Part shown: positions 41,616-49,846 of the stretch, in pieces
Numbering within the stretch: position 1 is the stretch's first letter
Layout: each line of letters starts with the position of its first letter
Assembly (NCBI RefSeq): GCF_000414115.1
Contig: NZ_AOPZ01000109.1
Span: 109,113-173,112, forward strand
Direction of reading: 5' to 3'
Length of the DNA: 64,000 nucleotides
Source: Streptomyces aurantiacus JA 4570
Lineage (GTDB): Bacteria; Actinomycetota; Actinomycetes; Streptomycetales; Streptomycetaceae
Notes under the pieces: model-generated
Told to the model about the DNA's origin: nothing
What the model saw: the letters and a program-made list of their open reading frames with translations, nothing else
The model's database searches: none
Program-made: the position numbers and the translations under genes

Positions 41616-42458
41616 TCAGGCGGCCTTGGAGGGCGCGGCGGGCGCGGCGGACGGGGCCTCGACGCCCAGGCGTTCGAGGAGGCCGGTGCGCAGCGCGGCG
41701 AAGCGGGGGTCGGCGATGTCGCGCGGCCGCGGCAGATCGACGCGCTGCTCGTGGGCGATGACCCCGTCGTCCATGACGAGGACACGGTCCGCGAGCAGCA
41801 CCGCCTCCTCCACGTCATGGGTGACGAGCAGGACGGCGCAGCCGCGGCGCTGCCACAACTCGTCCACCAGACGCTGCGCCTTGACGCGGGTCAGCGCGTC
41901 CAGGGCGCCGAACGGCTCGTCCAGGAGCAGCAGATCCGGCTCGCGCACCAGCGCGCGGGCCAGCGAGGCGCGCTGCGCCTCGCCGCCGGACAGCGTCTTG
42001 GGCCAGGCGTGGGACCGGTGGCTGAGGCCCACCTCCTCCAACGCGCGCTCGGCGACGGCCCGTTCGGGCTTGCCGGGCAGGCCGAGGAGGACGTTGCGCC
42101 ACACCCGTTTCCAGGGCATGAGGCGCGGCGCCTGGAACGCGACGGCCTTGCGGCGCGGCACCAGCGCGGTGCCCTCGATGTCGCGGTCGAGGCCGGCCAG
42201 GATCCGCAGGAGCGTGGACTTCCCGCAACCACTGCGCCCCAGCAGGGCCACGAACTCCCCGGCGCGTATGTCGAGTTGGAGCCGGTCGATGACGGGACGG
42301 CCGTCGAAGGCACGGGTGAGGCCGTCGACGCGTACGACGGTGGGGGCCGAGGCGGTGGGCGTGGAACCCGCGGTGTCCGTCGTGCCCGCGGTGTCCTGGG
42401 AAGCTGTGTCGGCCCGGTGGGGTGTGCCGGTCACCGGCCGGTGAACGTCGGTCGCCAT
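41616..42458 (-). CDS. ssuB: Sulfonate ABC transporter ATPase
   Basis: A 280-residue ATPase. After a low-complexity Thr/Ala head of about 40 residues come Walker A LLGRSGCGKSTLLRIL, the Q-loop FQAPRLMPW, signature LSGGEAQRASLARAL, Walker B LLLLDEPFGALD and switch His in LVTHDVEEAV. The FQAPRLMPWKRVWRNV segment is characteristic of the nitrate/sulfonate/taurine family. The ATG at 42458 lies inside the end of ssuC (28-base overlap), consistent with coupling. Confidence 0.92.
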   Translation of the reverse strand: MATDVHRPVTGTPHRADTASQDTAGTTDTAGSTPTASAPTVVRVDGLTRAFDGRPVIDRLQLDIRAGEFVALLGRSGCGKSTLLRILAGLDRDIEGTALVPRRKAVAFQAPRLMPWKRVWRNVLLGLPGKPERAVAERALEEVGLSHRSHAWPKTLSGGEAQRASLARALVREPDLLLLDEPFGALDALTRVKAQRLVDELWQRRGCAVLLVTHDVEEAVLLADRVLVMDDGVIAHEQRVDLPRPRDIADPRFAALRTGLLERLGVEAPSAAPAAPSKAA

Positions 42459-43324
42459 TGCAGCAACAGCCTTTCGAGAGTGCGTACCACGAAGTCGGCG
42501 AGCAGGCCGAGGAAGGCGTAGACGATCAGGCAGACGACGATCACGTCGGTCCGCAGGAAGTCGCGCGCCTGCACCATCAGGAAGCCGATGCCGGCGTCGG
42601 CGTTGATCTGTTCGGCGAAGACGAGGGCGAGCCAGGCGATGCCGAGGGAGTAGCGAAGGCCGGTCATCGCGCCGGGCAGCGCGCCCGGCAGGATCACATG
42701 CCGCACGAGTCCCCACCGTGAGAGCCCCAGGGACTCCCCGGCCTCGATGAGCTGGGAGTCGACGCCGCGGATGCCGGCATACACGTTCAGATAGAGCGGA
42801 AACGAGACGCCGAGCGTGATGATGGCGACCTTGGGTGCCTCGCCGATGCCGAACCAGATGATGAACAGCGGGATCAGCCCCACGAACGGCACCGTCCGCA
42901 GCATCTGCACGCTGGCGTCGACGAGGTCCTCGCCGATCCGGAAGAGACCGGAGACGAGCGCGAGCCCCGTGCCCACGAGCGTGCCGAGCAGCAGCCCGAT
43001 CGCGACGCGCTGCAGGGACACGCCCATGGCCGAGGTCAGCGAACCGTCCTCGACGAGATCCCCCGCGACGCGGGCGATGGTTTCCGGGGAGGCGAGCACG
43101 TCGCTGGTCAACACCCCGGTGGCGCTGAGGAGTTGCCAGAGCCCGAGCAGCAGCAGCGGGCCGGTGGTGCGGCGCAGCCAGCGGGGGACGCGGGCGCGGC
43201 GGGAGGAAGAGGGGACGAGGGCGACGAGTTCGGGCTGTTCGCCCGGCGCGGGGCCGGGCGCGGAGGGCCGCTCTTTTCCTGATATGTCGGATGCCGGTTG
43301 CGGCGGGGCATGACTGATGCTCAT
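42431..43324 (-). CDS. ssuC: Sulfonate ABC transporter permease
   Basis: A 297-residue permease with about six membrane segments. The BPD_transp_1 coupling loop reads LIEAGESLGLSRWGLVRHVI LPGALPG (split over 220-246), and VPFVGLIPLFIIWFGIGEAP is the family's central helix. The ATG at 43324 has GGAGCGCC in front; a longer frame back to 43372 lacks such a site. It is the first structural gene, 184 bases after the stop of the leader peptide. Confidence 0.92.
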   Translation of the reverse strand: MSISHAPPQPASDISGKERPSAPGPAPGEQPELVALVPSSSRRARVPRWLRRTTGPLLLLGLWQLLSATGVLTSDVLASPETIARVAGDLVEDGSLTSAMGVSLQRVAIGLLLGTLVGTGLALVSGLFRIGEDLVDASVQMLRTVPFVGLIPLFIIWFGIGEAPKVAIITLGVSFPLYLNVYAGIRGVDSQLIEAGESLGLSRWGLVRHVILPGALPGAMTGLRYSLGIAWLALVFAEQINADAGIGFLMVQARDFLRTDVIVVCLIVYAFLGLLADFVVRTLERLLLQWRPTFTGR

Positions 43325-43508
43325 GGCGCTCCAGGGCGGGCGGAGTTGGGCGCAGGGGAGGGGGCGCCTCACGGCCGCGAGAGCACCGCGCGTCCACCAG
43401 GGCGGGACGGGCTCACGAGCGGCGGCCGAAGGCGAGGAGAGCCGGGGCGGCGCGGCGAAGGCCGCAGGCGTTACGGCGAAAACCGGAGAGCGAGAAGGAG
43501 AGAGGGCG

Positions 43509-43592
43509 TCAGCAGCCGCGACGACACGCGGAAGAGGCCACCCGCAGCAGGTCGATGTGACCGCGCGAAGTGAGCAGGGCTGAACGCAACAT
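43509..43592 (-). CDS. Short Cys-containing leader peptide of the sulfonate operon
   Basis: A 27-codon ORF with the product MLRSALLTSRGHIDLLRVAS followed by SACRRGC. It matches the pattern I recall for Streptomyces putative leader peptides in front of sulfur-assimilation genes (HxDLxRVAS...C). Cys codons lie at position 23 and at the last codon before the stop, so ribosome stalling at low cysteine could affect transcription or translation of ssuC 184 bases on. There is no ribosome-binding site; a -10 box ends 7 bases before the ATG, so the mRNA appears leaderless. Confidence 0.85.
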   Translation of the reverse strand: MLRSALLTSRGHIDLLRVASSACRRGC

Positions 43593-43599
43593 GCGGCAG

Positions 43600-43629
43600 A
43601 ACGTAGCGATCACATCGGCGCACGGTCAA
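43600..43629 (-). promoter_or_regulatory. Promoter of the leader peptide and ssu operon
   Basis: On the minus strand TTGACC (43624-43629) and TACGTT (43600-43605) are separated by 18 bases. Transcription would start about 7 bases later, at or next to the leader ATG at 43592, giving a leaderless message. These are good matches to vegetative sigma-factor consensus hexamers. Confidence 0.65.
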
Positions 43630-43737
43630 TGGCGTCTCGCGGAATGGACGCTTCGTATCACTCCTTGGGTGAGCCCTCGCATCGGGCGCGCTGCGGGCGC
43701 CGCCCCGGCGCGGCCGGACTGGGGCAGGATGGGAGAC

Positions 43738-44160
43738 ATGTCCGACGCCTTCACCACCCGCATCCTCAACGTCACGACCGGCTCGGCGGAGACGGTCGTC
43801 GACCTCACGCACGAGTGCGAGAGCTTCCTGCGCGAGGCGGCCCGCGGTCGCGACGGCCTCCTGAACATCTTCGTCCCGCACGCCACGGCGGGCGTAGCCG
43901 TCCTGGAGACCGGCGCGGGCAGCGACAGCGATCTGCTCGCCGCCCTGCACACGCTGCTCCCGGCCGACGACCGCTGGCAGCACCGCCACGGCAGCCCCGG
44001 CCACGGCCGCGACCACGTCCTGCCGGCCTTCATCGCCCCGCACGCCACGCTGCCGGTGGTCGGCGGCAGCCTGGAACTCGGCACGTGGCAGTCGGTCTGC
44101 CTGGTCGACACGAACAAGGACAACCCGGACCGGCAGGTGCGGTTGAGCTTCTTGGGCTGA
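43738..44160 (+). CDS. YjbQ family protein (secondary thiamine-phosphate synthase type)
   Basis: A 140-residue UPF0047/YjbQ protein. The conserved segments are NIFVPHATAGVAVLETG, DRWQHRHGSPGHGRDHVLPA and GSLELGTWQSVCLVDTNKDN. The His-rich loop forms the family's metal-like site. E. coli YjbQ can make thiamine phosphate weakly in vivo; the real role is unknown. GGGAGA lies right before the ATG at 43738. It is divergent from the ssu promoter. Confidence 0.9.
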   Translation: MSDAFTTRILNVTTGSAETVVDLTHECESFLREAARGRDGLLNIFVPHATAGVAVLETGAGSDSDLLAALHTLLPADDRWQHRHGSPGHGRDHVLPAFIAPHATLPVVGGSLELGTWQSVCLVDTNKDNPDRQVRLSFLG

Positions 44161-44191
44161 CGACTGGCCTGTGCTGACGACTGGCCGGTCG

Positions 44192-44255
44192 GGCCGGTGG
44201 CCGGTGGCCGGTGGCCGGTGGCCCGGTGGCCGGTGGCCGGTGGCCGGTGGCCGGT
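44192..44255. repeat. 7-bp GGCCGGT tandem repeat, nine units
   Basis: GGCCGGT units start at 44192, 44199, 44206 and 44213; an 8-base GGCCCGGT unit at 44220 interrupts; four more start at 44228, 44235, 44242 and 44249. The array lies in the 3'-3' gap between the YjbQ and PP2C genes. CCGG and GGCC words make it self-complementary in part, so it could fold and terminate transcripts. Confidence 0.92.
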
Positions 44256-44303
44256 GGTGCCGATGGTCGGTGCTGCCGTTCAACCACCGGTGTCGCCGAT
44301 CCG

Positions 44304-45056
44304 CTAGTCGTTGACGTCGATCAACGCGAGGGTGATGTTGTCCGGCCCGCCGGCCTCGATCGCGGACTTCCACAGTTCGAACGCCGCCCGGCCGCCGTCG
44401 TGGGCCCGCAGCACCTCGTCGAGCGTGTCGTCGGGCACGGGGTCGGTCAGGCCGTCGGTACACACCAGGAAGCGGTCCCCCGTGCCGAGAGGGGCCGTGC
44501 TGACGTGGGGTGTGATCGCTGTGAACCGCGGAGCGCCGCCGAGTGCCTGCGTGACGATCGACGTGGTGCGCCGGCCGGGCGCGAGCGGCGGACTGTCGTC
44601 GACGCTCAGCCGGTGGAGCGTCGAGCGGTCGGCACTCACATCGAGCACTCTGCTGTCGCCGACGTTGAACACCAGCAGTTCCTCCGCGAGGACCACGACA
44701 CCCGCGACCGTCGTCCCCATGGTGGCCAGCTCCGGATCACGGTCGGCGGCCGCGTACACGGAGCGGTTGATGACGTCGAGGGCTTCGCTCACGGCGCGCT
44801 CGCTGTCCAGCGTGGGCCCGAGCGACGCCAGGTGTCGCACGACGAGGCCGCTGGCCACCTCCCCGGCCGGCTGGCCGCCGATGCCGTCGGCGACCGCGAC
44901 GACGAGCGGGGAACCGAGCGGAAACCCCAGCGTCTGCGGGTTCTCGGTCATGGTTCCGCACAGCGTCCACGGCCCGATGACCAGGCTGTCCTCGTTGTGA
45001 TCGCGCACGAGCCCCGGGTGGCTCACGGCAGTGACCGTCACGTACGGCATCGCCAT
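44304..45056 (-). CDS. PP2C-type serine/threonine phosphatase
   Basis: A 250-residue PPM-family phosphatase covering just the catalytic domain. The metal-binding acidic motifs are present: VRDHNEDS, VVAVADGIGGQPAGE, LVCTDGLTD and GPDNITLALI. It resembles PstP/PppA-like enzymes that reverse Hanks-type kinase phosphorylation in the cytosol. No membrane helix follows. The start may be the ATG at 45056 or the one at 45050. No kinase gene lies beside it. Confidence 0.92.
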   Translation of the reverse strand: MAMPYVTVTAVSHPGLVRDHNEDSLVIGPWTLCGTMTENPQTLGFPLGSPLVVAVADGIGGQPAGEVASGLVVRHLASLGPTLDSERAVSEALDVINRSVYAAADRDPELATMGTTVAGVVVLAEELLVFNVGDSRVLDVSADRSTLHRLSVDDSPPLAPGRRTTSIVTQALGGAPRFTAITPHVSTAPLGTGDRFLVCTDGLTDPVPDDTLDEVLRAHDGGRAAFELWKSAIEAGGPDNITLALIDVND

Positions 45057-45125
45057 CCCGCCCTTCCGACAGACATGGCGGGGCTGTTCCGCACCTCCAT
45101 TGTCGCGCCGCGAGCCGCCGCGGGC

Positions 45126-46007
45126 TCAGTCGGAGGTCGTGGCCGGGCGGTCCAGGAGGCCGGGCAGGTCGGCGAAGGAGTCGAGCACGTGGTCCGGCGT
45201 GCCGGTCGCCGTCCGGAGGGTCTCGGGCAGGAACTTGCCGGTCCTGACGAGGACGCCGGTGATTCCGGCGCGCTGGGCGGCGAGGACGTCGGACTCGACG
45301 TCGTCGCCGACCATGAGCGTCGCGGACGGATCGGCGCCGAGATGGGCGAGCGCGGCGGCGAAGAACGCCTCCGCCGGCTTGCCGGTCACCTCCGCCTCCA
45401 CCCCGGCTGCCCGCTCCAGGCCCAGCAGGTAGGCGCCCGTGTCGAGGTCGAGGCCGTCGGCGGTACGCCAGTAGAGGTTCCGGTGCATCGCCACGAGGCG
45501 GGCTCCGCGCCGCAGGTGCCGGAAGACGCGGTTGAGGGCCGCGTAGTGGAACTCGCTGCCGGCACCGCCGATGACGACCACATCCACGTCCACGTCTCCG
45601 CCCGGGTCCGGCCTCGTGCCCGAGTCCGGCCCCGCGTCCGGGCCCAGGCCCACGTCCGGATCCGTCTGCGCGTCGTCGACGAGCGTCACGCCCGTCAGGT
45701 CGTCCCGGATGTCACCGGCGTTGAGCAGCAGACACCGGGCGCCCGGGTAGTGCTCGCGCAGATGCGCGGCGGTGACGGCGGGTGCCGTGAGGATGTCGTC
45801 CACGGTGACGGGGAACCCCGCCCCGGCGAGGCGCGCGGCGATCGAGGCGCGGGTCCGCGAGGTCGTGTTGGTGACCAGCGCGAAGGGAAGTCCGGCGGCG
45901 CGCAGCCGCTCCAGGGCCGCCACGGCCCCGGGCAGCGGCTCCCAGGAGACGGTGAGCACGCCGTCGATGTCGATCAGGACTGCGCCGACCGCGCCGACTC
46001 GTTCCAT
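45126..46007 (-). CDS. HAD-IIA family phosphatase (NagD/PGP-like)
   Basis: A 293-residue haloacid dehalogenase-type phosphatase. Motif I is VLIDIDGVLTVS (Asp nucleophile about 13), motif II FALVTNTTSRTRASI, the Lys motif EVTGKPAEAFFAAAL and motif IV LMVGDDVESDVLAAQRAG. The C2a cap carries an unusual Asp/Pro/Gly-rich insert (about 125-143) with repeated DPG-like words. Family members hydrolyse sugar or nucleotide phosphates. The ATG at 46007 has only a weak ribosome-binding site. Confidence 0.88.
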   Translation of the reverse strand: MERVGAVGAVLIDIDGVLTVSWEPLPGAVAALERLRAAGLPFALVTNTTSRTRASIAARLAGAGFPVTVDDILTAPAVTAAHLREHYPGARCLLLNAGDIRDDLTGVTLVDDAQTDPDVGLGPDAGPDSGTRPDPGGDVDVDVVVIGGAGSEFHYAALNRVFRHLRRGARLVAMHRNLYWRTADGLDLDTGAYLLGLERAAGVEAEVTGKPAEAFFAAALAHLGADPSATLMVGDDVESDVLAAQRAGITGVLVRTGKFLPETLRTATGTPDHVLDSFADLPGLLDRPATTSD

Positions 46008-46151
46008 GCGACCGACGGTATCCACCCGGGCGCGGCCTCGCAGCGGGTACGGAATCCGCTGTACACCGGCCCCCGGTTGCGAAACGCCGCGAGCAGCGTT
46101 AGGCCAGAGATACGGATGTGTCTTCCCCTTCCCCTGCTGAGAGCGAACGCT

Positions 46152-47510
46152 GTGATCTTCGCCGACCGTGTGGACGCCGGGCGCCGCCTCGCCGAAGCGG
46201 TGCGGCACCTGCGGGAGGACAGCCCGGTCGTCCTGGGCCTGCCCAGGGGCGGCGTGCCGGTGGCCTTCGAGGTGGCGCGGGCGCTCGGCGCCCCGCTCGA
46301 TGTGATCGTGGTCCGCAAGCTCGGCGTCCCCCACCAGCCGGAACTGGGGTTCGGCGCGATCGGCGAGGGCGGCGTGCGGGTCATCAGCGACGAGATCGTG
46401 CGCCACTGCGGCATCCGGCCGGCGGAGATCGAGGCGGTCGAGCACGCGGAGGAACGGGAGCTGCTGCGGCGGGCGCGCCGGTATCGCGACGGCCGGTCGC
46501 GGGTGGCGGTCGAAGGGCGGGCGGTGCTCGTCGTGGACGACGGCATCGCGACCGGAGCCACGGCCGCGGCAGCCTGCCGGGTCGCACGGGCGCAGGGCGC
46601 GGCCCGCGTGGTGCTCGCCGTGCCGACGGCACCGGCGGACACGGTGGCCCGGTTGCGGGAGGTGGCGGACGAGGTGGTGTGCCTGTCCACGCCGGAGCAG
46701 TTCGGCTCCGTGGGCCAGTGGTACCGGGACTTCACGCAGACCACCGACGACGAAGTCAGCGCGCGCCTGGCGTCGGCGACGACTGCCCGGCCGCCCGGGC
46801 ATCCGGCCCCGGTCGCGGCCGAGGTGGACATCGAGGTCGAGGTGGACGCGGCCGGGGCCGGGGTCCGGCTGGCCGGGGACCTCACCGTGCCGGAGGGCGC
46901 CCCCGCGGTGGTGATGTTCGCCCACGGCTCCGGCAGCAGCCGGCACAGCCCGCGCAACCGGTCGGTGGCGTCGGCGCTGCGCGAGGCGGGCCTCGGGACC
47001 CTCCTCTTCGACCTGCTCACGCCGGCCGAGGAGGCCGACCGCGCGAACGTCTTCGACGTCGACACCCTGGCCGCGAGGCTGCTGGGGGCCACCCGCTGGG
47101 TGCGGGAGCGCGTGTCCGTACCGATCGGCTACTTCGGAGCCAGCACCGGGGCCGCGGCGGCGCTGCGGGCGGCCGCAGAGGACGGGGCCGATGGGTCCGT
47201 GGGTGCCGTGGTGTCCCGCGGCGGACGGCCCGATCTCGCCGCGCCCCGTCTCGGCGACGTACGCGCGCCGACCCTGCTGATCGTCGGCGGGCAGGACACG
47301 ACGGTGCTCGACCTCAACCGGGCCGCCCAGGCGGAGCTGCGCTGCGAGAACCGGCTGGAGATCGTTCCGGGAGCCACACACCTCTTCGAGGAACCCGGAG
47401 CTCTCGACCGGGTCGCCGAACTCGCCCGGGAGTGGTTCACCAGGCACTTGACGACGGACCGCGGCCGCCCCGGCTCTCCGGGCCCCGGGGCCGGACCCCG
47501 GCGGGCCTGA
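46152..47510 (+). CDS. Phosphoribosyltransferase fused to alpha/beta hydrolase
   Basis: A 452-residue two-domain protein. Residues 1-210 are a type I PRTase (MIFADRVDAGRRLAEAVRHL; LGLPRGGVPVAFEVARAL; PRPP loop VLVVDDGIATGATAAAA). Residues about 225-440 are a dienelactone-hydrolase-like domain with GYFGASTGAAAAL (Ser nucleophile), LLIVGGQDTTVLDLN and ATHLFEEPGAL (His). The two folds occur fused in other actinobacteria, but the joint function is unknown. A GTG at 46152 is preferred on the basis of family length; an ATG at 46116 is possible. The stop codon lies in the first unit of a tandem repeat. Confidence 0.85.
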   Translation: MIFADRVDAGRRLAEAVRHLREDSPVVLGLPRGGVPVAFEVARALGAPLDVIVVRKLGVPHQPELGFGAIGEGGVRVISDEIVRHCGIRPAEIEAVEHAEERELLRRARRYRDGRSRVAVEGRAVLVVDDGIATGATAAAACRVARAQGAARVVLAVPTAPADTVARLREVADEVVCLSTPEQFGSVGQWYRDFTQTTDDEVSARLASATTARPPGHPAPVAAEVDIEVEVDAAGAGVRLAGDLTVPEGAPAVVMFAHGSGSSRHSPRNRSVASALREAGLGTLLFDLLTPAEEADRANVFDVDTLAARLLGATRWVRERVSVPIGYFGASTGAAAALRAAAEDGADGSVGAVVSRGGRPDLAAPRLGDVRAPTLLIVGGQDTTVLDLNRAAQAELRCENRLEIVPGATHLFEEPGALDRVAELAREWFTRHLTTDRGRPGSPGPGAGPRRA

Positions 47511-47589
47511 GGGCGTAGAGCGACGGGCCCGAGGGCGTAGAGCGACGGGGCCCGAGGGCGTAGAGCGACGGGCCCGAGGGCGTAGAGCC
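47503..47589. repeat. 22-23 bp tandem repeat, four copies
   Basis: Units of the form GGGCCCGAGGGCGTAGAGCGAC begin at 47503, 47525, 47548 and 47570. The first differs by one base and includes the stop codon of the fusion gene; the last is truncated. The array ends 16 bases before the iron-box-like sequences of the ferredoxin reductase gene. Confidence 0.92.
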
Positions 47590-47604
47590 GACCCGATCAA
47601 TGAC

Positions 47605-47634
47605 TTAGGCTTGCCTTAGTTTAGGCTTCCCGTC
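47605..47634 (+). promoter_or_regulatory. Iron-box-like sequences (DmdR/IdeR type) upstream of fprA
   Basis: TTAGGCTTGCCTTAG at 47605-47619 and TTAGTTTAGGCTTCC at 47616-47630 resemble the actinobacterial iron-repressor site TTAGGTTAGGCTAACCTAA; the second matches about 12 of 19 positions. The segment is notably A/T-richer than its surroundings and lies 35-64 bases before the GTG start, where a promoter would be expected. Iron-repressed expression is a reasonable inference. Confidence 0.6.
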
Positions 47635-47668
47635 GAGTCAGTCGCCACCGCTCGAAGGGAATCTGATC

Positions 47669-49033
47669 GTGTCTCGCCCTGTGCGGGTAGCCATCGTCGG
47701 AGCCGGCCCCGCCGGCATCTACGCCGCCGACGCGCTGCTGAAATCCGAGGTGGCCGTCGACCCCGGCGTCTCCATCGACCTCTTCGAGCGGATGCCGGCG
47801 CCGTTCGGCCTGATCCGCTACGGCGTCGCCCCCGACCACCCGCGGATCAAGGGCATCATCACGGCCCTGCACCAGGTGCTCGACAAGCCCCAGATCCGCC
47901 TCTTCGGCAACGTCGACTACCCGCGGGACATCAGCCTGGACGACCTGCGCACCTTCTACGACGCGGTGATCTTCTCCACCGGGGCGACGGCCGACCGGGC
48001 GCTGGACATACCCGGCATCGACCTCGACGGCTCGTACGGCGCGGCGGACTTCGTCTCCTGGTACGACGGACACCCGGACGTGCCGCGCACCTGGCCGCTG
48101 GAGGCGGAGAAGGTCGCGGTCCTCGGCGTCGGCAACGTCGCCCTCGACGTGGCCCGCATCCTCGCCAAGACGGCGGACGAGCTGCTGCCGACGGAGATCC
48201 CCGCCAACGTCCACGAGGGCCTGAAGGCCAACAAGGCGCTGGAAGTGCACGTCTTCGGCCGCCGTGGCCCCGCGCAGGCGAAGTTCTCCCCGATGGAGCT
48301 GCGGGAGCTCGACCACTCCCCGAACATCGAGGTCATCGTCGACCCGGAGGACATCGACTACGACGACGGCTCGATCGCGACCCGGCGCGGCAACAAGCAG
48401 GCCGACATGGTCGCCAAGACCCTGGAGAACTGGGCGATCCGCGACATCGGTGACCGCCCGCACAAGCTGTTCCTGCACTTCTTCGAGTCGCCCGCCGAGA
48501 TCCTCGGCGAGGACGGCAAGGTCACCGGCCTGCGCACCGAGCGCACCGCCCTCGACGGCACCGGCAACGTCAAGGGCACCGGCACCTTCAAGGACTGGGA
48601 CGTCACCGCGGTCTACCGCGCCGTGGGCTACCTCTCCGACGAACTGCCCAAGCTGCCCTGGGACGTCGAGTCGGGCACGGTGCCGGACCGGGCCGGCCGG
48701 GTGATCGAGGAGACCGGCGAGCACCTGCAGTCGACGTACGTCACGGGCTGGATCCGGCGCGGCCCCGTGGGGCTGATCGGCCACACCAAGGGCGACGCCA
48801 ACGAAACGGTCGCCAGCCTCCTCGACGACCACGCGAACGGCCGGCTGCACACGCCTGCCGCGCCCGACCCGGAGGCCGTGGACGCGTTCCTCGGCGAGCG
48901 GAACGTCCGCTTCACCACGTGGGAGGGCTGGTACCGCCTGGACGCCGCGGAGAAGGCGCTGGGCGAGCCCCAGGGCCGGGAGCGCGTGAAGATCGTCGAG
49001 CGGGAGGACATGCTGGACGCGAGCGGCGCGTAG
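47669..49033 (+). CDS. fprA: FprA-type NADPH:ferredoxin reductase
   Basis: A 454-residue flavoprotein of the adrenodoxin-reductase family. The FAD fold is VRVAIVGAGPAGIYAADALL, MPAPFGLIRYGVAPDHPRIK is the family hallmark, the NADPH fold VAVLGVGNVALDVARILAKT, and GWIRRGPVGLIGHTKGDANE closes the FAD site. It passes electrons from NADPH to ferredoxins that feed cytochromes P450 and other redox enzymes. It starts with GTG at 47669 and ends before a strong hairpin. Iron-box-like sequences upstream suggest expression rises in low iron. Confidence 0.95.
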   Translation: MSRPVRVAIVGAGPAGIYAADALLKSEVAVDPGVSIDLFERMPAPFGLIRYGVAPDHPRIKGIITALHQVLDKPQIRLFGNVDYPRDISLDDLRTFYDAVIFSTGATADRALDIPGIDLDGSYGAADFVSWYDGHPDVPRTWPLEAEKVAVLGVGNVALDVARILAKTADELLPTEIPANVHEGLKANKALEVHVFGRRGPAQAKFSPMELRELDHSPNIEVIVDPEDIDYDDGSIATRRGNKQADMVAKTLENWAIRDIGDRPHKLFLHFFESPAEILGEDGKVTGLRTERTALDGTGNVKGTGTFKDWDVTAVYRAVGYLSDELPKLPWDVESGTVPDRAGRVIEETGEHLQSTYVTGWIRRGPVGLIGHTKGDANETVASLLDDHANGRLHTPAAPDPEAVDAFLGERNVRFTTWEGWYRLDAAEKALGEPQGRERVKIVEREDMLDASGA

Positions 49034-49088
49034 CCCGCCGCCCCCTCCTGGAGGGATCCGTCACGGGGCGGCTCGCGTGCTGCGGTGG

Positions 49089-49116
49089 CTGTGGGGCCCA
49101 GGGCCGGGCCCCACAG
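49089..49116 (+). terminator. Hairpin terminator of fprA
   Basis: Perfect 11-base arms CTGTGGGGCCC and GGGCCCCACAG flank an AGGGCC loop, 55 bases after the stop codon. It lies in a 315-base gap (49034-49348) that otherwise contains the promoter region of the STAS gene. Confidence 0.85.
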
Positions 49117-49191
49117 AGCCCACTCCCCGCGCTGATGCCGGTGTGAGCCGTGCTCCTGCACGTGTCAGCGGTTATCGGTCAACTCTTGTTT

Positions 49192-49210
49192 AATGCAGGG
49201 CAGTTGCATT
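49192..49210. promoter_or_regulatory. A/T-rich dyad upstream of the STAS gene
   Basis: AATGCA (49192-49197) and TGCATT (49205-49210) form an inverted repeat in an unusually A/T-rich patch (TTGTTTAATGCA and TTGCATTATT). It is about 140 bases before the STAS start and is a plausible promoter or operator. Which protein binds is unknown. Confidence 0.4.
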
Positions 49211-49348
49211 ATTCTCCGCGCGACGGGTATGCCAAGGGCAAGAACTTGCCACCCCTGTCCCCGGTGGCGACAGTTCAACGCACAGACCCCGCCGGTGATC
49301 GCACAGGCTCACCCCGGAGCCGCACTCACGGTGCCATGAGGGGGAACG

Positions 49349-49720
49349 ATGCTCGAGGACCATGCCGAGTTCGGCCTCCGCGCCCACGTACGGCAGGAGC
49401 GGCTGGTGGTCGTCTTCTGGGGTGAGCTGGACATCCTCGCGGACGAGGTGCTCGCCGCCCCGCTCGCCCGGCTCACCCGGGAGAGCCGCCGTGACCTCGT
49501 CCTCGACCTGCGGGCGGTGACGTTCCTCGACTGCGGCGGCCTGACCCTGCTGTGCCGCGCCCGCGACGAGGCGCGGCGGCGTCAGGCGGGCGTGGCCCTC
49601 GTTGTCGACAACCCGTTCTTCCGCAAGATCCTTGGTCTTGCCGGACTGAGGGACGCGTTCGACATCGCCGGGGATCTGGAGACGGCGCTCATGACGGGGG
49701 CGAAGGGGTCGCCTGTGTGA
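49349..49720 (+). CDS. STAS-domain anti-sigma factor antagonist-like protein
   Basis: A 123-residue single STAS domain: LVVVFWGELDILADEVL, DLVLDLRAVTFLDCGGLTLL and GVALVVDNPFFRKILGLAGL. Family members bind anti-sigma kinases and are switched off when a Ser in DSSG is phosphorylated. Here that loop reads DCGG, so the usual phospho-acceptor Ser is absent. The ATG at 49349 follows GGGGGAACG. No anti-sigma or sigma gene is adjacent, so the partner is elsewhere. Confidence 0.9.
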   Translation: MLEDHAEFGLRAHVRQERLVVVFWGELDILADEVLAAPLARLTRESRRDLVLDLRAVTFLDCGGLTLLCRARDEARRRQAGVALVVDNPFFRKILGLAGLRDAFDIAGDLETALMTGAKGSPV

Positions 49721-49846
49721 GGCGCCCGTGTGAGGCGCTTGTGTGCGGCGGCGGGGCCGACGGCCCGGCCGCCCCGGCTCCCGTTCATGGCGCGTCAGCC
49801 CTTCACCGCGCGTCAGCGCCTCACCGCGTCAGCCCCTCGTCGCGCG

